From: Glycomyces luteolus
GTDB taxonomy: Bacteria; Actinomycetota; Actinomycetes; Mycobacteriales; Micromonosporaceae
NCBI RefSeq assembly: GCF_027622875.1
Contig: NZ_JAPZVP010000028.1
Span: forward strand, 1 to 36,778
Direction of reading: 5' to 3'
DNA: 36,778 nt
Positions 32,706 through 36,778 of this stretch are shown here, piece by piece. The stretch's first letter is position 1. Every line of letters begins with the position of its first letter. The translations under genes were made by a program, and so were the position numbers. The notes beneath the pieces were generated by a model. That model had not been told where the DNA came from, searched no databases, and was given only the letters and a program-made list of their open reading frames with translations.

Positions 32706-33680
32706 TCAGTACTCGAGCGACCGGTCGACGGCGTCGAGCACCCGGTCCAGGTTCGGAAGGTACTCGTCTTCGAGGCGGCTCGCCGGATAAGGCACGTCGT
32801 AGCCGGTCACCCGCAGGACGGGCGACTCCAGGGAGTAGAAGCACTCCTCGGAGATCCGGGCGGCGACCTCGGCGCCGACGCCGATGTTGCCGGGCGCCTC
32901 GTGGATGACCACGGCGCGGCCGGTCTTGCGGACTGACGCGAACAGCGGCTCCCAGTCGATCGGCGAGAGCGAGCGCAGGTCGATGACCTCGAGGTCCAGG
33001 CCCTCTTCGGCCGCCGCGGCGGCGGCGTTCGCGGCCACGTCCACGGTGGGGCCGTAGGCGATCAGGGTCGCGGTGCGGCCCTCGCGGAGGGTGCGGGCGC
33101 GGTACAGGTCCAGCCCGGCACGCTCGGTGTCGACCTCGCCCTTCGAGTGGTAGCGGCGCTTGGGCTCGAAGAAGATCACCGGGTCGTCCCCGGCGGCGGC
33201 CTGCTGGATCATCCAGTAGGCGTCGTTCGGGTTCGAGCAGGTGACGACCTTGAGCCCGGCGGTGTGCGCGAAGTACGCCTCGGGGGACTCCGAGTGGTGC
33301 TCGATCGCGCCGATGCCGCCGCCGTAGGGGATGCGCACGACGACGGGCAGGCGCACGCGCCCGCCTGAGCGGTTCGGGATCTTCGCGAGCTGCGACACGA
33401 GCTGGTCGAACGCGGGGTAGACGAACCCGTCGAACTGGATCTCGCAGATCGGCCGGTAGCCGCGCAGGGCCAGGCCGATCGCGGTGCCGATGATCCCGGA
33501 CTCGGCGAGCGGGGTGTCGATGATGCGGTCGGAACCGAAGTCCTTCTGCAGGCCGTCGGTGACGCGGAAGACGCCGCCGAGGCGGCCCACGTCCTCGCCC
33601 ATGACGAGCGACTTCGGCTCGTCCTCAAGGACGCGGCGCAGGCCTTCGTTGAGGCCCTTGATCATGGACATCGTGGTCAT
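32706..33680 (-). CDS. 2-oxoacid dehydrogenase E1 beta subunit
   Basis: A 324-residue transketolase-like subunit. Landmarks are MGEDVGRLGGVFRVTDGLQK near the start, IIDTPLAESGIIGTAIGLAL, the active-site side EIQFDGFVYPAFDQLVSQLA and GAIEHHSESPEAYFAHTAGL, and the C-terminal domain VIDLRSLSPIDWE. It pairs with E1alpha to decarboxylate the 2-oxo acid. The ATG at 33678-33680 overlaps the E1alpha TGA (ATGA), so a longer frame reaching back to 33905 is only an overlap shadow. Length is normal. The IEHHSES loop is shared by pyruvate and branched-chain forms. Confidence 0.93.
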   Translation of the reverse strand: MTTMSMIKGLNEGLRRVLEDEPKSLVMGEDVGRLGGVFRVTDGLQKDFGSDRIIDTPLAESGIIGTAIGLALRGYRPICEIQFDGFVYPAFDQLVSQLAKIPNRSGGRVRLPVVVRIPYGGGIGAIEHHSESPEAYFAHTAGLKVVTCSNPNDAYWMIQQAAAGDDPVIFFEPKRRYHSKGEVDTERAGLDLYRARTLREGRTATLIAYGPTVDVAANAAAAAAEEGLDLEVIDLRSLSPIDWEPLFASVRKTGRAVVIHEAPGNIGVGAEVAARISEECFYSLESPVLRVTGYDVPYPASRLEDEYLPNLDRVLDAVDRSLEY

Positions 33681-34831
33681 CGGACGTCGCTTCCTTCCTC
33701 GAGGGAGGCCTGGAACTCGACCGCCTCCGCCCGCTGGGCCGCGATGCCCGGAGGCATCTCGGCGTACACGTTGTCGAACATCTCGGTGATCTCCGGGTCG
33801 GTGAGCGCCATGACGCGGGCGCGCAGCGCCCGGACCTGCTCGCCGGCCTCGGTGTCGACCTCGGCGAAATAGGACTCGTCGCCCAGGCCCTCGGCCGCCA
33901 GCCACTTGCGGTAGCGGACGATCGGGTCCTTCGCGCGCCAGAAGTCCAGCTCGGCCTCGTCGCGGTAGCGCGTGGCGTCGTCGGAGGTCGTGTGCGGCTG
34001 CATCCGGTAGGTGTAGGCCTCGACCAGGCTCGGGCCCTCGCCGCGGCGGGCGCGGTCGAGCGCGGACTGCGTGACCGCGTAGGTCGCCAGGACGTCGTTG
34101 CCGTCCACGAGGACGCCCGGGACGCCGAAGCCCTCGGCGCGGCGGTACGGCGGCAGCCGGAACTGGCGGGCGTTCGTCTCCGAGATCGCGTACTGGTTGT
34201 TCTGGCAGAACAGCACCAGCGGGGAGTTGAACACCCCGGCCCAGATCAGCGCCTCGTTGAAGTCGCCTTCGCTTGTGGCGCCGTCGCCGTGGTAGACCAC
34301 GACGGCCTCGCCGTCCTCAGTGCCCACCGCGCCGTCCATGGCCACGCCCATGGCGTAGCCCGCGGCGTGCAGGGTCTGGGAGGCGATCACGATCGCGTAC
34401 ATGTTGAAGCGGTCGGCGGCGACGTCGCGCCCGCCGAGGTCGGTCCCGCGGAAGAGCGCGAACGACGAGATGAGGTCGATCCCCCGGCACCACTGGACGC
34501 CGAGCTCCCGGTAGGCCGGGAAGACCGTGTCCTGGGGTTTGAGGGCCCGGCCGGAGCCGACCTGCGCGGCTTCCTGGCCGAGGAGGCTCGGCCACAGGCC
34601 GAGTTGGCCCTGGCGCTGCAGGGCCGTGCCCTGGGCGTCCAGTTCGCGGGTGATGACGAGGTCGCGGTAGAGGCCGCGGTACTCGTCGTCGGTGAGGGAG
34701 ATGTCGTAGTCGGGATGCTTGACGCGCTGACCCTCCGGAGTCAGCAGTTGCACGAACTCTGGTTCGTTCGCTGAGGCGGGTTTCGGACGGCTCTTGGCCG
34801 TCTTCTTGGCAGGACGCGGTGTGTCGCCCAT
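33677..34831 (-). CDS. 2-oxoacid dehydrogenase E1 alpha subunit
   Basis: A 384-residue thiamine-diphosphate enzyme. The TPP motif runs from GDGATSEGD to CQNNQYAIS, and YTYRMQPHTTSDDATRYRDE is the regulatory/phosphorylation-loop region. It opens with a basic Lys/Pro tail then FVQLLTPEGQRVKHPDYDIS. Sequence style (LQRQGQLGLWPSLLGQEAAQ) matches the actinobacterial BkdA/PdhA group. ATG at 34829-34831 has GAGGAGG five bases upstream; the upstream frame to 34912 is not needed. First gene of the E1alpha-E1beta-E2 operon; no E3 gene is present. With vdh in the window a branched-chain substrate is reasonable but unproven. Confidence 0.92.
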   Translation of the reverse strand: MGDTPRPAKKTAKSRPKPASANEPEFVQLLTPEGQRVKHPDYDISLTDDEYRGLYRDLVITRELDAQGTALQRQGQLGLWPSLLGQEAAQVGSGRALKPQDTVFPAYRELGVQWCRGIDLISSFALFRGTDLGGRDVAADRFNMYAIVIASQTLHAAGYAMGVAMDGAVGTEDGEAVVVYHGDGATSEGDFNEALIWAGVFNSPLVLFCQNNQYAISETNARQFRLPPYRRAEGFGVPGVLVDGNDVLATYAVTQSALDRARRGEGPSLVEAYTYRMQPHTTSDDATRYRDEAELDFWRAKDPIVRYRKWLAAEGLGDESYFAEVDTEAGEQVRALRARVMALTDPEITEMFDNVYAEMPPGIAAQRAEAVEFQASLEEGSDVR

Positions 34832-34931
34832 GTATGCCTCCTCATATTCGTATTCCGGTGTATCCAAGCATCCCAAAGTCTTGGGTGGTGCGCGCCATAG
34901 CCGCCGCCCCATTACTATTCGGGATTACAGA

Positions 34932-34949
34932 CTGACACTCAGTAGTCAG
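34932..34949. promoter_or_regulatory. CTGAC-N8-GTCAG inverted repeat before the E1/E2 operon
   Basis: Arms 34932-34936 and 34945-34949 lie between the divergent E1alpha and 35025 genes. Position suits an operator, for example of an Lrp/AsnC- or GntR-type regulator; the arms are short and no regulator gene is nearby. Confidence 0.25.
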
Positions 34950-35024
34950 CGGCGGTCGATGCATCGACATCATCGGTCCTGAACGGCCGTTTCGTCGCAC
35001 GGGGGTGGCGGAAAGGAGGACGCG

Positions 35025-35621
35025 GTGAGCGGCAGAGGCAACGACCAGGAGGGACGCTGGCCGGTGGGCATCTGGTTCGCCATGGTCGGCGTGAGCGCCG
35101 GAACCGTGGCGTCCTTCTCGCTGATCGGATGGACCTTCGCCAGGGACCTCTACGGCGGAGAAGACGGCACCGAACCCCTGCACTACGAGCCGCAGACCGT
35201 GGTCATCGAGGCGGAGGAGACCCCCGGGCCCGAAGGCATCGCGGGCGGCGACGAAGGGCCGGCGGGCGGCCCCGCCGATCCCGGCCCCGAACCGCAGATC
35301 GCCGTCAGCCCGGCCGAACCCCAGGCTGAGCGCATCGCCGAAGCCGGCGGCGCTGACCCCCGGCTCGAACTCGAAGACGAGCCCGTCCTCGTGCAGAGCA
35401 AGCCGCCGCAACTGGTCCCCGTGGAAGAGGACGAGGGCGACTGCGGCCCCGAGGAGTCCGCCGCCGAACCGGGCTGGGAGCACGACTGGGACGGCGGCTG
35501 GGACCCGGAGGACGACGGCGGACAAGGCAGTGACGATCTCGAGCCGTACGAACTCGACCTGGACCTGGCGTCCGACCAGGACAGCATCGAACTCGGCCTC
35601 GAACTCGAATCCGAGGGCTGA
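35025..35621 (+). CDS. Very acidic single-TM protein
   Basis: A 198-residue protein with one TM helix near residues 14-38 (GIWFAMVGVSAGTVASFSLI) and a long, strongly acidic extracellular or cytoplasmic tail rich in Glu, Asp, Pro and Gly, ending with LDLDLASDQDSIELGLELES. It has few aromatic residues outside the WDGGWDPEDD stretch and only one cysteine. The GTG at 35025 has a strong AAAGGAGG ribosome site, so expression looks real. No family recognised. Divergent from the E1/E2 operon. Confidence 0.7.
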   Translation: MSGRGNDQEGRWPVGIWFAMVGVSAGTVASFSLIGWTFARDLYGGEDGTEPLHYEPQTVVIEAEETPGPEGIAGGDEGPAGGPADPGPEPQIAVSPAEPQAERIAEAGGADPRLELEDEPVLVQSKPPQLVPVEEDEGDCGPEESAAEPGWEHDWDGGWDPEDDGGQGSDDLEPYELDLDLASDQDSIELGLELESEG

Positions 35622-35770
35622 TCCCCTTCGAGCCGAGCCCGACTCGCCCGAAGGAGTGAGATGTGGGGAAGGCCACCCCGTAGCCGTAACTTGCACATGC
35701 GGATTGCCGTTACTCCTTCTGAGAGCGCGTCGCTGACGAACGCACACGGAATTCTGTGGGGTACAAGCAC

Positions 35771-36616
35771 ATGGACCTTTTCTCCCGCACGATGCTCGCC
35801 TGCTCGGCCGAGGCGGGCCTGACCTCGACAGCCCTGACCCGGCACGTTCCCCTCCTCCGCCGCAACATCGGACCCGGAGACCAGGTGTCGCTCCTCAGCC
35901 GCTGCGTCGGCTCCGACGGACTCGGCAGCGGCGACCACGTCCTCATGCTCACCGGCGAGCGGATGGTCGTCACCCGCCAGTCGCGGCTCCTCGGCCGCGT
36001 CCGCCTCTGCCTCGACGCGCCCGTCGCCGCGATCGAGAACCTGCGCTGGTCGGCCGACCCGGCCGGGCCCGGCGTCGAACTCAACTTCACCGTCCTCGAA
36101 GGACCCGGCTCGGCCGAGCCGCACCGCTGGCACTTCTGGCTACCCGCGACCCACGCCAAGCGTGTCTGGCGTATCGACGCGCTGCTGGCGCGCGCGTTCC
36201 GCCGCCCCAAAGCCGACTCCCGGCCCGCGACCGCCCGCACCGCGAACGCGCCGATCTTCACCGACCTCGACCTGGTCGACGACACGGTGGCGCCGGAGCG
36301 AACCGAAGACACCGTGGCCCTCGTGCGGCCCGCGCTCGTACGGGCCGCGCTAGCCGAGGTGATGCCGGTCGGCTCAGGCCATCCGGCGAGCCCCTTTCCG
36401 GCCCCGGATCCGCGCCTCGCGGCCACGACCCCCGGCAGCGAACTCGTCCACCGGGCATCCCAGCGCTCGTTCCTGCCGCCCGTCGTGGCCGCTGACGAGC
36501 GCCCCGTCCTTCCTGTGCGCGACACCGCGATCAACGCGAACCGGTCGCGCCTCACGCCGCCCCGGCCGACCGGCTTCCAGCCGTCCGGCTTTGAGACCAC
36601 CATGGCCGCCGTGTGA
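35771..36616 (+). CDS. PH-like-domain protein with disordered tail
   Basis: A 281-residue protein. Residues about 20-140 have the strand pattern of a PH-like domain: LSRCVGSDG, GDHVLMLTGERMVVTRQSRL, RVRLCLDAPVAAIENLRWS, ELNFTVLEGPG and PHRWHFWLP. The rest is Pro/Ala/Thr/Arg-rich and probably disordered, with TPPRPTGFQPSGF near the end. No TM segment. Start ATG at 35771 is preferred; a GTG at 35756 would add five residues. The family is not recognised beyond the fold suggestion. Confidence 0.68.
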   Translation: MDLFSRTMLACSAEAGLTSTALTRHVPLLRRNIGPGDQVSLLSRCVGSDGLGSGDHVLMLTGERMVVTRQSRLLGRVRLCLDAPVAAIENLRWSADPAGPGVELNFTVLEGPGSAEPHRWHFWLPATHAKRVWRIDALLARAFRRPKADSRPATARTANAPIFTDLDLVDDTVAPERTEDTVALVRPALVRAALAEVMPVGSGHPASPFPAPDPRLAATTPGSELVHRASQRSFLPPVVAADERPVLPVRDTAINANRSRLTPPRPTGFQPSGFETTMAAV

Positions 36617-36719
36617 GGCGGAGCCGCCGCTGAGACCAGGGTGCGGGCGGCGCGGGGCGGTTCACGCGCCCCGGCAGGACGCGGTCCGCATCCCCGACCG
36701 ATCCCCTGAAGTCCGAGGG

Positions 36720-36778
36720 GCGGGGGGGGCGCGCCGGGGGGGGGGGCCGGGCCCCGGCGGGGGGGTGGGGGGGGGGGC
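36720..36778. other. Poly-G end of the window
   Basis: The final ~60 bases are nearly all G with some C, after a normal flank. As at 21.06 kb, this resembles a poly-G read tail at a contig end, so I do not call features here. No gene is seen between 36617 and the end. Confidence 0.65.

Noticed and set aside
32696..33905. Extension of the E1beta frame to 33905
   Set aside because: The extra N-terminus is Arg/Gly-rich and overlaps E1alpha; the ATG at 33680 with ATGA overlap gives the normal subunit.
1..36778. CRISPR array or prophage
   Set aside because: No regular direct repeats with unique spacers and no phage structural or integrase genes were seen.

Overview
This is a 36.8-kb stretch of high-GC actinobacterial chromosome. 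The genes are codon-biased to G/C third positions, with several GTG starts. Marker genes are a BldC-type small MerR-like regulator next to a leucine/valine dehydrogenase, a DisA diadenylate cyclase near a short NUDIX-less MutY, a DUF3073 protein, and several single-pass membrane proteins with Pro/Gln/Gly-rich tails. This fits a filamentous or Glycomyces/Stackebrandtia-like actinomycete; the genus is a guess.

Layout. 0-4.8 kb: small conserved protein (-), DHFR/RibD-like reductase, alpha/beta hydrolase and 3-TM membrane protein (+), GNAT acetyltransferase and sulfotransferase (-), and a lipoprotein whose globular part resembles the SecD P1 head. 4.9-11.3 kb: a tight sugar-uptake operon (binding lipoprotein, two permeases, Gfo/Idh oxidoreductase, GH13 alpha-glucosidase-like enzyme) with overlapping or nearly abutting junctions and no ATPase gene. 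11.3-15.3 kb: a frameshifted two-TM gene, a PH-like membrane protein, disA, an anchored hypothetical and mutY. 15.3-20.9 kb: a hairpin-rich 600-bp gap, a PrsW protease coupled to an exported protein, bldC, an unknown gene preceded by a relic of an IS605/TnpB element, vdh, and a DUF3073 gene. 21.06-21.19 kb: a poly-G/poly-C block that looks like an assembly join. 21.2-31 kb: membrane/tail proteins, an aldehyde dehydrogenase, a stand-alone pstB with PHO-box-like repeats, a thioredoxin-NHL protein, and a 500-aa anchored protein with repeated acidic-TQ motifs. 31.4-34.8 kb: a 2-oxoacid dehydrogenase E1alpha-E1beta-E2 operon. 35-36.6 kb: an acidic membrane protein and a PH-like protein. The last ~60 bases are again poly-G.

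How genes fit together. Vdh deaminates branched-chain amino acids to 2-oxo acids, and the E1/E2 operon, if of the BkdABC type, would oxidise them; E3 is not here. The sugar operon imports and cleaves a glucoside and oxidises a sugar, presumably with a shared MsiK-type ATPase. No complete mobile element, CRISPR array, rRNA or tRNA was seen. The most unusual items are the miniature TnpB relic, a shared four-cysteine extracellular module present three times in two proteins, the repeated TQ motifs, the PHO-like repeats before a solitary pstB, and two heavily structured intergenic regions (15.3-15.85 kb and 31.13-31.25 kb).
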